Source: an uncultured Eubacteriales bacterium
GTDB taxonomy: Bacteria; Bacillota; Clostridia; Peptostreptococcales; Anaerovoracaceae
Direction: 5' to 3'
NCBI GenBank assembly: GCA_902775345.1
Contig: CACYLW010000003.1
Location: 186,001-250,000 of the forward strand
Length of the DNA: 64,000 nucleotides
The position numbers were made by a program, and so were the translations under genes. This document shows positions 51,836 to 60,537 of the stretch, piece by piece (positions within the stretch are counted from its first letter, which is position 1; the number at the start of each line of letters is the position of its first letter). The notes below the pieces were generated by a model that made no database searches, had not been told where the DNA came from, and saw only the letters and a list, made by a program, of their open reading frames with translations.

Positions 51836-53229
51836 AAGTGCCGCGTGTGATGATAGCTGCGCCGAAGAGCGGAAGCGGCAAGACACTGATAACATGCGGA
51901 CTGCTCGAAGCCCTGAAGCGCAAAGGCACGGATGTCAGGGCATATAAGTGCGGACCGGATTACATCGATCCGATGTTCCACAGAAGCGTGCTGGGCATAC
52001 CGGGAGGCAATCTCGATACATTCTTTTCGGCAGAAAGCGAGATCAGGCAGACGATCGCTGAGTGCGGATCCGGAGCTGTGGTGATCGAGGGCGTGATGGG
52101 CATTTACGATGGTGTCACCGGAATGCAGGGTAAAGGCTCGTGCTATGACGTCGCTGCAGCCTCATCAACACCGGTGATACTGGTGATCGACGTAAAAGGC
52201 ATGGGACAGACCATGCTGTCAGTAATAAAGGGGATACTGCTCGACGACAGCAGATCACTTATCAGGGGCATAGTGCTGAACAGGATATCCAAAGGGTATT
52301 ACAGGCAGACGGAGCCGCTGGTCAGCGGAATGCTGAGCAGGATCTCAGACGAGCGCGGGTGCGATGTCAGGCTGCTGGGAGGCATACCTGCAAGCAGTGA
52401 CATCAGTCTGGAGAGCAGACATCTGGGCCTGCTCATGCCTGACGATATAGACGGCCTTAAAGATCAGCTTGCCCATGCTGCAGATCTGATAGAAGAGAAT
52501 CTGGACATGGATGCCCTTGCGGAGATAATGCAGGAGGCGCCTGAACCGGAGCCGGAAGCTGTCAGCTTTGAAGAGGAATCCGATACATGCGGGCCGTGTC
52601 TGGCAGCAGCGAGAGACGAGGCGTTCTGCTTCTACTATGAGGAAAACCTCAGGATGCTCAGAAAAGCCGGCATAAGAATAATTGAATTCTCACCGCTGCA
52701 TGACGGCTGTGTACCGGAGGACGCTGACGGACTTCTGCTGGGAGGGGGATATCCTGAACTGCATGCGGCAGAGCTGAGCGCAAATGCAGGGATGCTCAGC
52801 TCCATAAAAGAGGCGATCGGATCGGGCATGCCGAGCCTTGCGGAATGCGGAGGCTTCATGTACCTGCTCGAAGAACTCGAAGATAAGGACGGACAGGTCT
52901 TCAGAATGGCCGGAGTCATTGAAGGCAGAACGGCATGGACGGGAAAGCTTTCGAGATTCGGCTATGCCGATGTGAGCGGGACAAAAGAGGGTACACTCCT
53001 CAGCGGACTGAGCGTAAAAGCTCATGAATTCCACTACTACGACAGCAGCAATAACGGTTCCGATGCCACTGCCGTGAAGCCGGGAAGCGGAAGCTCCTGG
53101 GAATGCATACACGCAGGCAGTGATCATATATGGGGATATCCTCACCTCTGGTATCCTTCGTGCCCTGAACTGGCCGGAAGATTCAGAGATGCCATGGACG
53201 AATACAGAAAGAAAAGGAAAGATGGATAA
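51832..53229 (+). CDS. cbiA: Cobyrinic acid a,c-diamide synthase
   Basis: A 465-residue glutamine amidotransferase that amidates side chains a and c of cobyrinic acid. The P-loop region MIAAPKSGSGKTLITCGLL starts at residue 7, DYIDPMFHRSVLG and EGVMGIYDG are substrate/ATP-side motifs, and the glutaminase has its Cys in LAECGGFMYLLEEL (near 338) and the late His in KAHEFHYYD. A Pro/Glu-rich linker (EAPEPEPEAVSFEEE) joins the halves. It overlaps the small cysteine-rich gene by 8 bases. Confidence 0.95.
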   Translation: MKVPRVMIAAPKSGSGKTLITCGLLEALKRKGTDVRAYKCGPDYIDPMFHRSVLGIPGGNLDTFFSAESEIRQTIAECGSGAVVIEGVMGIYDGVTGMQGKGSCYDVAAASSTPVILVIDVKGMGQTMLSVIKGILLDDSRSLIRGIVLNRISKGYYRQTEPLVSGMLSRISDERGCDVRLLGGIPASSDISLESRHLGLLMPDDIDGLKDQLAHAADLIEENLDMDALAEIMQEAPEPEPEAVSFEEESDTCGPCLAAARDEAFCFYYEENLRMLRKAGIRIIEFSPLHDGCVPEDADGLLLGGGYPELHAAELSANAGMLSSIKEAIGSGMPSLAECGGFMYLLEELEDKDGQVFRMAGVIEGRTAWTGKLSRFGYADVSGTKEGTLLSGLSVKAHEFHYYDSSNNGSDATAVKPGSGSSWECIHAGSDHIWGYPHLWYPSCPELAGRFRDAMDEYRKKRKDG

Positions 53230-53470
53230 TTCGAACAGGTTTTTCGCAAACAGGGATTGTGAGTATTACCCTTGCCATGAGGGCATAGAAGAACTGAACT
53301 GCCTCTTCTGTTACTGCCCGCTGTATCATCTTGAGGACTGTCCGGGAAATCCCGTGTTCAAAGAGAAGAACGGCAGGAGGATCAAGGTGTGTACAGGATG
53401 CATCTTCCCGCACAAGGCCGGGAATTATGATGAAGTGATAAAGATACTAAAGGGATGGGATGGGAAATAA
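53222..53470 (+). CDS. Small cysteine-rich protein (Cys_rich_small family)
   Basis: An 82-residue protein starting at the ATG that overlaps the cbiA end by 8 bases. Eight cysteines at 13, 18, 27, 30, 32, 40, 57 and 60, with His19 and His64, match the Cys_rich_small (PF04071-type) proteins that recur in cobalamin gene sets. It probably binds a metal (zinc, cobalt or an Fe-S cluster) and may be a cobalt carrier or redox helper; the biochemical role is not known. Its position between cbiA and the DUF819 gene supports a corrin link. Confidence 0.85.
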   Translation: MDNSNRFFANRDCEYYPCHEGIEELNCLFCYCPLYHLEDCPGNPVFKEKNGRRIKVCTGCIFPHKAGNYDEVIKILKGWDGK

Positions 53471-53491
53471 TAAACTCAGGAGGTATTCCAC

Positions 53492-54742
53492 ATGTCTTCA
53501 TTCTGGATAGGATCGGTCGGGCGTGAGTCGCTTATCGCTCCGGATGACACATGGGGGCTTCTGGCCGTCATGGCCGTCGGCGTATTTTTTGCTATCTGGC
53601 TTGAACAAAAATATACATGGGCATCCAGGGTGTCCGGATGCATCATCGCTCTGGTAACAGCGATGGCACTGGCCAACCTTGGGATCATACCGACATCATG
53701 CGTGCTTTACGATGATGTCGTCTGGGGGATAATCGTTCCTCTTGGCATCCCGATGCTGCTTCTGCGCTGTGATCTGAAGAAGATATGGGCTGAAACGGGG
53801 CGCATGCTTGTGATATTCCTGGTCGGTTCCGCCGGGACCGTACTTGGAGCATATATAGCCTATTTTCTGCTGAAGACACCTTATGGCAACGACGGAGACC
53901 TTGCGAGAGTAGCTGCAATGATGACAGGTACATATACCGGCGGAAGCGTGAACCTGGCTGCCATGGCATCACAGTACGCCGCAGGCGATGATGTAACGGC
54001 TGCGGCCATAGTTGCGGATAATCTGACAATGGCTCTCTACTTCTTCGCGCTTATATTCTTCGCCGGAAGCAGATGGTTCCGTAAAAGATTCAGTCATCCG
54101 CTGATCGATCAGATCGAAGCAGAAGAGACCGCAGCCGGCGAAAATAAAACACTTGCTGCCGCTTTCTGGAGCCGTAAGGATATTTCGCTGAAGGATATTG
54201 CTGTCAACATAGCATATGCGTCTTCGGTGGTTTGGGTATCCAGACTTATCGCAGGGATCTTCGGAGACTTTGAACCGGACGGGCTGCTGCTGAACTTCGT
54301 GGTGAAGTTCTTAGGATCACAGTACGTCTGGATCACAACGATCTCTGTTCTGGTCGCTACGCTGATGGCCGGTAAGGTAAAGGAGATACACGGATCTCAG
54401 GAGATAGGCACATTCTGCATATACATGTTCCTGTTTGTGATCGGTGTACCTGCGAACATCTATACTGTCATCACAAAAAGTCCGCTCCTGCTCGTGCTCA
54501 CGTTCATCATGGTGTTCATGAACATGATATTCTGCTTCGGAGTGGCCAGGATACTGAAATTCAACCTCGAAGACGCCATCATCGCTTCGAATGCCAATAT
54601 AGGGGGGCCGACGACTGCTGCCGGCATGGCTATTTCACAGGGCTGGGTAGATCTGGTAGGACCTGCGATGCTCATAGGAACGTTCGGCTACGTGATCGGC
54701 AACTATCTTGGGACAATAGTAGCCGTTTCGCTTGGATTGTGA
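53492..54742 (+). CDS. DUF819 family integral membrane protein
   Basis: A 416-residue membrane protein with about 11-12 hydrophobic helices. Segments PLGIPMLLLRCDLKKIW, MMTGTYTGGSVNLAAMA and ASNANIGGPTTAAGMA are typical of DUF819 (YjcL-like), a family related to cation/proton antiporter-type folds. The ribosome site CAGGAGGTATT is strong. It lies between the cysteine-rich protein and hemB, in a run otherwise dedicated to tetrapyrrole synthesis, so transport of a precursor or product is an inference; no substrate is known. Confidence 0.87.
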   Translation: MSSFWIGSVGRESLIAPDDTWGLLAVMAVGVFFAIWLEQKYTWASRVSGCIIALVTAMALANLGIIPTSCVLYDDVVWGIIVPLGIPMLLLRCDLKKIWAETGRMLVIFLVGSAGTVLGAYIAYFLLKTPYGNDGDLARVAAMMTGTYTGGSVNLAAMASQYAAGDDVTAAAIVADNLTMALYFFALIFFAGSRWFRKRFSHPLIDQIEAEETAAGENKTLAAAFWSRKDISLKDIAVNIAYASSVVWVSRLIAGIFGDFEPDGLLLNFVVKFLGSQYVWITTISVLVATLMAGKVKEIHGSQEIGTFCIYMFLFVIGVPANIYTVITKSPLLLVLTFIMVFMNMIFCFGVARILKFNLEDAIIASNANIGGPTTAAGMAISQGWVDLVGPAMLIGTFGYVIGNYLGTIVAVSLGL

Positions 54743-54780
54743 TATTTTTTAAAAACTTACAGATAAACGAGGACCATAAA

Positions 54781-55776
54781 ATGCAAATGACTGAAAGACC
54801 GCGCAGGCTGCGTTCAACACCGGTACTGCGCAAGATGGTAAGAGAAACAAGAGTTGACGCGTCATCACTGATATATCCTATGTTCGTGACTGACGGAAGC
54901 GGCAGGATAGAAGAGATAAAGGCTCTTCCGGGACAGAACAGATACACTGTCGACATGACTGACAGCAAGATAGAGGAACTGCTGAAAGCCGGTGTCAGCA
55001 GCATAATGCTTTTCGGTATCCCGGAGCACAAGGATGAGCTGGGCACGCAGGCTTATGCAGAGGACGGCATCATCCAGAGAGCGGTTTCACACATAAAGGA
55101 ACGCTATCCGGAAATGTATGTCATCACTGATGTCTGCATGTGCGAGTACACTTCGCATGGCCACTGCGGAATGCTGCATGAATGCGGCGGACATTACGAT
55201 GTTGATAACGACAGCACGCTCGGACTGCTGCAGAAGGTGGCAGTTTCGCAGGTCAGGGCCGGATCTGACATGGTAGCTCCTTCGGATATGATGGACGGAA
55301 GAGTAAGAGCAATCAGGGAAGCTCTCGATGCAGAGGGATTCTCCAACACGCCGCTTATGTCGTATGCTGTCAAATATGCGTCGTCGTTTTACGGACCGTT
55401 CCGTGAGGCGGCGGGCTCAGCTCCGGCGTTCGGTGACAGAAAAAGCTACCAGATGGATTACCACAACAGAAGAGAAGGCATAAAGGAAGCCCTGCTCGAT
55501 GTAGCGGAAGGGGCGGATATCGTCATGGTGAAGCCGGCGATGTCATACCTTGACATGATCCGTGAAGTGAGGGATGCAGTGGACATTCCGGTTGCTGCTT
55601 ACAGCGTCAGCGGTGAATACGCCATGGTGAAGGCTGCAGCCGCGAACGGATGGATAGACGAAGCCTCGATCATATGTGAGATGGCAGTCGGTGCATTCCG
55701 TGCCGGAGCACAGATTTACGAGACATATTTTGCGGAAGAACTTGCCGGATATATAAAAGAAGGCAGGATAGGATAG
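54781..55776 (+). CDS. hemB: Porphobilinogen synthase (5-aminolevulinate dehydratase)
   Basis: A 331-residue enzyme that joins two 5-aminolevulinates into porphobilinogen. The start is the ATG of MQMTERPRRLRSTPVLR with GAGGACC upstream. A zinc-type cysteine set is present in DVCMCEYTSHGHCG (Cys near 119, 121 and 129). Schiff-base lysines are in SYAVKYASSFYGPF (near 197) and VMVKPAMSYLDM (near 251). It starts the tetrapyrrole part of the run and is followed by hemC 9 bases later. Confidence 0.95.
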   Translation: MQMTERPRRLRSTPVLRKMVRETRVDASSLIYPMFVTDGSGRIEEIKALPGQNRYTVDMTDSKIEELLKAGVSSIMLFGIPEHKDELGTQAYAEDGIIQRAVSHIKERYPEMYVITDVCMCEYTSHGHCGMLHECGGHYDVDNDSTLGLLQKVAVSQVRAGSDMVAPSDMMDGRVRAIREALDAEGFSNTPLMSYAVKYASSFYGPFREAAGSAPAFGDRKSYQMDYHNRREGIKEALLDVAEGADIVMVKPAMSYLDMIREVRDAVDIPVAAYSVSGEYAMVKAAAANGWIDEASIICEMAVGAFRAGAQIYETYFAEELAGYIKEGRIG

Positions 55777-55785
55777 TCAGTAAAG

Positions 55786-56688
55786 ATGACAGACGATAAA
55801 GGTTCTAAAAGAATAGTAAGGGTGGGAAGCAGAGCCAGCAGACTTGCAGTGCTCCAGTCTGAGATAGTGATAAGGCAGATCGAAGAGGCCTGTCCGGAAG
55901 TCAGCGTGGAACTGATCACCATGAAAACTACCGGTGATAAGATACTCGATAAGACGCTTGACCAGATCGGAGGAAAAGGGCTCTTCGTGAAGGAACTCGA
56001 TGAGGCGCTGAGGGCCGGAGAAGTCGACATCACAGTACACAGCCTGAAGGACCTGCCGGGAGTCATTCCGGAAGACCTTCCGCTTTCGGCATTTTCACAC
56101 AGAAAGGATCCGAGGGATGTGCTGGTGCTTCCTGCCGGAAAGACGGAGATAGACCTGTCGCTTCCGGTCGGTACCTCGAGCCTGAGACGGTCTCTGCAGA
56201 TAAAGGAACTGATACCCGGTGTGACTGTCGCGCCGATAAGAGGCAATGTGGAGACCAGACTGCGCAAGCTTGACGAGGGGCAGTACTCGGCATTAGTGCT
56301 TGCGGCTGCCGGTCTTAAGAGGCTTGGTCTGGAGACCAGGATAAGCAGATACTTCAGCCCGGAGGAGATGATCCCGGCTGCCTGCCAGGGAATACTGGGG
56401 ATCCAGACGAGAGAAGATGCTGATGCTGCTCTTATAGAGATGATAAATGACGATGATGCGAGAAAATGTGCGCTTGCGGAGCGCGCATATGTAAAAGCGA
56501 TCGGTGCGGACTGCGGTTCACCGGATACTGCTTTCGCACAGATCGACGGTGACAGGATGATGATCAGGGGACTCAGATACGATACTGAGAGAAAACTGGT
56601 CATAAGAGAATGTATCAGCGGTGACGCGTCGGACCCTGAGGAGCTCGGCAGAGAACTCGCGGACAGGATGATGAAACATGAGCAATAA
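55786..56688 (+). CDS. hemC: Hydroxymethylbilane synthase
   Basis: A 300-residue porphobilinogen deaminase. Motifs: RVGSRASRLAVLQSE, GGKGLFVKELDEAL, HSLKDLP with the catalytic Asp, TSSLRRSLQ and AACQGILGIQTR. The dipyrromethane cofactor Cys is near 243 in GADCGSPDTAFAQ, where the usual GGC reads ADC. It makes the linear tetrapyrrole for the following HemD domain and overlaps the next gene by 11 bases. Confidence 0.95.
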   Translation: MTDDKGSKRIVRVGSRASRLAVLQSEIVIRQIEEACPEVSVELITMKTTGDKILDKTLDQIGGKGLFVKELDEALRAGEVDITVHSLKDLPGVIPEDLPLSAFSHRKDPRDVLVLPAGKTEIDLSLPVGTSSLRRSLQIKELIPGVTVAPIRGNVETRLRKLDEGQYSALVLAAAGLKRLGLETRISRYFSPEEMIPAACQGILGIQTREDADAALIEMINDDDARKCALAERAYVKAIGADCGSPDTAFAQIDGDRMMIRGLRYDTERKLVIRECISGDASDPEELGRELADRMMKHEQ

Positions 56689-58225
56689 TAAACATGCTGA
56701 TAAAAAAGGTAAGGTGTGGCTCGTCGGAGCGGGACCTGGAGAAATGTCTCTCATTACGCTGAAAGGCAGAGACGTTCTTGCTGAGGCTGATGTCGTCGTA
56801 TATGACGCGCTCGTCAGGGGAGGGATGATGTCGCTCATACCCGGAGAAGCCGAGCTTATATATGCCGGCAAACGCGCAGGCAGGCACACCATGAAGCAGG
56901 AGGAGATCAACGCTCTTCTGCTTGAGAAGGCGCTTGAGGGCAAAAAAGTCGTCAGACTTAAAGGCGGCGACCCCTTCGTTTTCGGACGCGGCGGGGAAGA
57001 ACTCGAACTTCTGGTGCAGAACGGAATCGACTTTGAGATAGTGCCGGGAGTGACAAGCGCTTTCGCTGCTTCGGCCTACGCGGGCATCCCGGTGACCCAC
57101 AGGGATTTCTGCAGGGGTGTTTCGGTGATAACCGGGCACAGAAGGAGCAACGGAAGTCTTGATCTGGATTTCAGGGCTCTTGCGGCTACAGGAAATACCC
57201 TCGTTTTTCTCATGGGAATGTCCACCATGGAAATAATAACGGACGGTCTCATTGGCGCAGGCATGGCAGGAGATACTCCTGCAGCGATCATAGAGAAAGG
57301 GACGACTTCATCTCAGCGCGTACTGACTGCCGACCTGGCTCATCTAACAGAGACAGCGAAGGCAAATAACGCGGCTGCGCCGGCGGTAATAGTCATCGGA
57401 CACGCAGCGGGACTTGCGGAAAGGTTTGGCTGGCGTGACAGCCTGCCGCTGAATGGTGTCAGGGCCGTAGTAACAAGACCGAGAGAACTTTCATCGGGGC
57501 TTGCTTCGATGCTCCGCAAAAAGGGCGCCGAGGTGATAGAAGTGCCGGTCATAGATATAGTTCCTGTCGAGGATAATGAAAGACTGAAAACTGCGATCGG
57601 ACAGCTGAAAGAAGGTCAGTATAAGTGGGTCGTGCTGACAAGCCCGAGCGGTGTCAGGGTGTTCTTCGATGAACTGATGAAGACCGCTGACGTGAGGGCT
57701 CTTTCGGGATGCAGGGTAGCTTCGATCGGCAAGGGAACCGAAGCAGAACTTGCAAAAAGAGGTATACACGCAGACATGGTACCTTCAAGATATGACGGGC
57801 GTACTCTCGGGGCGGAGCTCTGCAAGCTTCTCGAACCCGGAGACCGCGTGCTCATCCCGAGGGCGGGCATAGGAAACAAAGCTCTCACTGAGGAACTTTC
57901 AAAAGCTGAAGACGTCATCATCGATGACATTGCCACATACGATACCGTTTTCAGATCAGCGGCATGGTTTGATGCTTCGAAGGAACTTGCTGACCCGGAT
58001 ACATTTGCGCTGTTCACAAGCGCATCAGGTGTAAGAGGTTTCGTCAGCGCCTACCCTGAGATGGATCACTCTGCGGTAAAGGCGATATGCATCGGAGCCA
58101 TGACAGCAGCAGAGGCGGAAAAACACGGAATGAGGGTATGGATATCCGGAGAAGCAACGCTGGCTTCACTTGCAGACCGCCTTCTTGAGGCAGCGGTTGA
58201 ACTTGCAGGCGGTGACAGGAGATAG
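56678..58225 (+). CDS. cobA-hemD: Fused uroporphyrinogen-III C-methyltransferase and uroporphyrinogen-III synthase
   Basis: A 515-residue fusion common in Clostridia. Residues about 1-245 are the SAM methyltransferase giving precorrin-2 (VGAGPGEMSLITLKGRDVL, VVYDALVRGG, RLKGGDPFVFGRGGEE). Residues about 255-515 are HemD, which closes and inverts ring D (TRPRELSSGLASMLRKKGAEV, VLTSPSGVRVFFDE, FTSASGVRGF). The order methylase then synthase means the first committed corrin/siroheme step is linked to ring closure. It overlaps hemC by 11 bases. Confidence 0.95.
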   Translation: MSNNKHADKKGKVWLVGAGPGEMSLITLKGRDVLAEADVVVYDALVRGGMMSLIPGEAELIYAGKRAGRHTMKQEEINALLLEKALEGKKVVRLKGGDPFVFGRGGEELELLVQNGIDFEIVPGVTSAFAASAYAGIPVTHRDFCRGVSVITGHRRSNGSLDLDFRALAATGNTLVFLMGMSTMEIITDGLIGAGMAGDTPAAIIEKGTTSSQRVLTADLAHLTETAKANNAAAPAVIVIGHAAGLAERFGWRDSLPLNGVRAVVTRPRELSSGLASMLRKKGAEVIEVPVIDIVPVEDNERLKTAIGQLKEGQYKWVVLTSPSGVRVFFDELMKTADVRALSGCRVASIGKGTEAELAKRGIHADMVPSRYDGRTLGAELCKLLEPGDRVLIPRAGIGNKALTEELSKAEDVIIDDIATYDTVFRSAAWFDASKELADPDTFALFTSASGVRGFVSAYPEMDHSAVKAICIGAMTAAEAEKHGMRVWISGEATLASLADRLLEAAVELAGGDRR

Positions 58226-58241
58226 ATCAGGAGAGATTTAC

Positions 58242-58958
58242 ATGAAAAAGAACAATACCAGAGGCATGGCATACGGCGTAGGCGTGGGCCCGGGAGATCC
58301 TGAACTGATGACTCTGAAAGCGTGCAGGCTGATCCGTGAAAATGACGTGATCGCAGTGCCGGGAAAGGTACCGCAGGATGCCGTAGCATATAAGATAGCT
58401 GTACAGGCTGTGCCTGAGCTGGCAGAAAAGGAACTTGTACCGGTCTATATGCCAATGGTGAAGGACAGGGATGTCATCAGGGAGAGTCACGCAAAGGTTG
58501 CTGATCTGCTGAAAAGCTATCTCGACTCCGGTCGTAATGTGGTTTATCTGACACTCGGGGATTCGACGATTTATTGCACTTTCAGCTACATACAGCATAT
58601 ACTTGAAGCTGACGGATACGGTGTGGAGCTGGTCAGCGGCATACCGTCTTTCTGTGCTGCGGCGGCGAGGCTCGGAGTATCTCTGACAGAGTGGAACGAA
58701 TCGCTTCATGTGATGCCCGCGCTTCACAATGCGCATGAGGGCGCCCTGGAGTGGCCGGGGAATTATGTTCTCATGAAGTCAGCAAGCAGGATCCCTGAAG
58801 TAAAAAAGATGCTCGCGGAATCGGGTTACGATGTGATCGCTGCTGAGAACTGCAGCATGGAGAACGAGAAGCTTTACAGATCGGTCGATGAGATACCTGA
58901 TGATGCCGGCTATTTCACGCTGATAATCGCCAAAGAAAAGAAGGAAAGCAGCATTTAA
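58242..58958 (+). CDS. cbiL: Cobalt-factor-II C20-methyltransferase
   Basis: A 238-residue SAM methyltransferase acting on cobalt-factor II / cobalt-precorrin-2. The start is the ATG of MKKNNTRGMAYGVG with CAGGAGAG upstream. SAM motif GVGVGPGDPELMTLKA, then LTLGDSTIYCTFSYI and VSGIPSFCAAAARLG are CbiL/CobI features. It lies 16 bases after the cobA-hemD fusion, away from the other cbi methylases, and shares one base with the ABC ATPase start (TAATG). Confidence 0.94.
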   Translation: MKKNNTRGMAYGVGVGPGDPELMTLKACRLIRENDVIAVPGKVPQDAVAYKIAVQAVPELAEKELVPVYMPMVKDRDVIRESHAKVADLLKSYLDSGRNVVYLTLGDSTIYCTFSYIQHILEADGYGVELVSGIPSFCAAAARLGVSLTEWNESLHVMPALHNAHEGALEWPGNYVLMKSASRIPEVKKMLAESGYDVIAAENCSMENEKLYRSVDEIPDDAGYFTLIIAKEKKESSI

Positions 58959-59794
58959 TGATCGAACTGCGCGGACTGACAAAGAGATTCGGTGATTTTA
59001 CCGCTGTCGACGGACTCTCCTTTGAGATAAAAACAGGGGAGTTCTTTGGCTTGCTCGGGCCAAACGGCGCCGGCAAGACCACCACGATCAGTATGATGTC
59101 TACCGTGCTGCTTCCGAGCTCGGGCGAAATATTTATTGACGGAAACAGGCTTACGAGGGCTGCTACAGAACAGAAGCGCAAGCTTGCCGTCATCACACAG
59201 GAATATTCGATGCGCCAGGATATGACCATGGATGAGGTCATGGAATATCAGGGGCGCCTTTATTATATGCCGCGGAAACAGATAAAGGAGCGTTCGGAAC
59301 AGCTCCTTGAGTTTGCGGGACTGTCAGACTACCACAGAAGGACGGTCAGGCACCTGTCAGGCGGAATGAAGCGCAAGCTCATGATCTGCCGGGCACTTCT
59401 CATAGAGCCTGAGATACTTCTTCTGGACGAGCCGACTGCGGGCATGGACGCGCTTTCAAGGCGGCAGATGTGGAACCTCCTCAAGCAGGTCAACAACAGA
59501 GACATGACCATCCTGCTCACGACTCATTACATCGAGGAGGCGGAAGCCCTGTGCGACAGGGTGGCAATGATAAACCGCGGCAGACTGCAGAAACTTGATT
59601 CACCGCAGGCTCTCATAACAGAGCTTGGCGAATTCACGGTCGATGAGACAGGCGAGGGAGACCTCAGGAGTTCTCACTTTGCAACAAGGGAAAAAGCGAT
59701 CCGCTACCTCGAAAGCACGGGATCGGGATCGGTACTCAGGCAGACGACACTGGAAGATGTCTTTATAGATGTCGCAGGACGCAAACTGCAGTAA
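58958..59794 (+). CDS. ABC-2 type exporter ATP-binding protein
   Basis: A 278-residue ATPase of the drug/polyketide exporter group. Walker A GPNGAGKTTT is at 34-43, the signature LSGGMKRKLMICRAL near 133, Walker B ILLLDEPTAGMD near 151, and the switch His in LLTTHYIEEAEALCDRV. The C-terminal region FVDVAGRKL-like end (VFIDVAGRKLQ) fits the DrrA family. It pairs with the permease 11 bases downstream. Tight coupling to cbiL suggests export of a tetrapyrrole, metal or related compound, but no substrate is known. Confidence 0.92.
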   Translation: MIELRGLTKRFGDFTAVDGLSFEIKTGEFFGLLGPNGAGKTTTISMMSTVLLPSSGEIFIDGNRLTRAATEQKRKLAVITQEYSMRQDMTMDEVMEYQGRLYYMPRKQIKERSEQLLEFAGLSDYHRRTVRHLSGGMKRKLMICRALLIEPEILLLDEPTAGMDALSRRQMWNLLKQVNNRDMTILLTTHYIEEAEALCDRVAMINRGRLQKLDSPQALITELGEFTVDETGEGDLRSSHFATREKAIRYLESTGSGSVLRQTTLEDVFIDVAGRKLQ

Positions 59795-59805
59795 AACAGG
59801 AAGAT

Positions 59806-60537
59806 ATGGGCATAGTTACTGTACTCTGGGAAAAATGGGTCGAATTCAGACGCGATTTTTATAAGATCACCGTTGCGGCGATGATCTCTCCTTTGATGTA
59901 CCTCATAATCTTCGGACTGGGTATCAGAGTCACTTCTCACGGCCAGCCTTACATACAGTTCCTTGTACCGGGACTTGTAGCCATGTGCACGATGACGGGC
60001 AGCTTCAGCGCGATAGCTCAGAACATGAGCGTGCAGAGGCTGTACGAAAAAGCACTCGATCAGGTGATGGTGTCGCCGACTCCTCTGTGGCAGTTCATTC
60101 TCGGACAGATCATCGGAGGCAGTCTCAGGGGGATGTACGCGGCGTGCGTGATACTGATACTGACTACACCTGTAAGGCACGGGCTGGTATTCAACGGCCT
60201 GTCGTTCCTTATCATGCTGCTGAACGGAATGGTGTTTGCCACGCTTGCGCTGGTGCTGTCATTTCTTGCAAAAACATACTCGGACGCTCCGAGGTTCAAC
60301 ACATATATAATCATGCCGATGACTTTCCTCTGCAACACCTTTTTCTCTACGGAGGAGATACCTGATGGATTCAGACAGGTCATCGAGATCATACCTCTGT
60401 CACAGGCGAGCGGCATGATCAGAAGCATAGCTCAGGGAGAGCCGCCGGAGCTGATCGGATTCGCGGTACTCGCAGGATGGCTCGCTGTACTCGGATCGAT
60501 CTCGGTGGTATTTATCTATCGCAAAAAGAACCTGTAA
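59806..60537 (+). CDS. ABC-2 type exporter permease
   Basis: A 243-residue membrane protein with six hydrophobic helices, including MISPLMYLIIFGLGI, FLVPGLVAMCTMTGSFSAI and the FNTYIIMPMTFLCNTFFSTEEIP segment with the amphipathic turn typical of ABC2 membrane proteins. It should form a homodimer with the ATPase encoded upstream. Its stop codon overlaps the ATG of the surface protein gene by one base, so the three genes form a unit. Confidence 0.9.
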   Translation: MGIVTVLWEKWVEFRRDFYKITVAAMISPLMYLIIFGLGIRVTSHGQPYIQFLVPGLVAMCTMTGSFSAIAQNMSVQRLYEKALDQVMVSPTPLWQFILGQIIGGSLRGMYAACVILILTTPVRHGLVFNGLSFLIMLLNGMVFATLALVLSFLAKTYSDAPRFNTYIIMPMTFLCNTFFSTEEIPDGFRQVIEIIPLSQASGMIRSIAQGEPPELIGFAVLAGWLAVLGSISVVFIYRKKNL

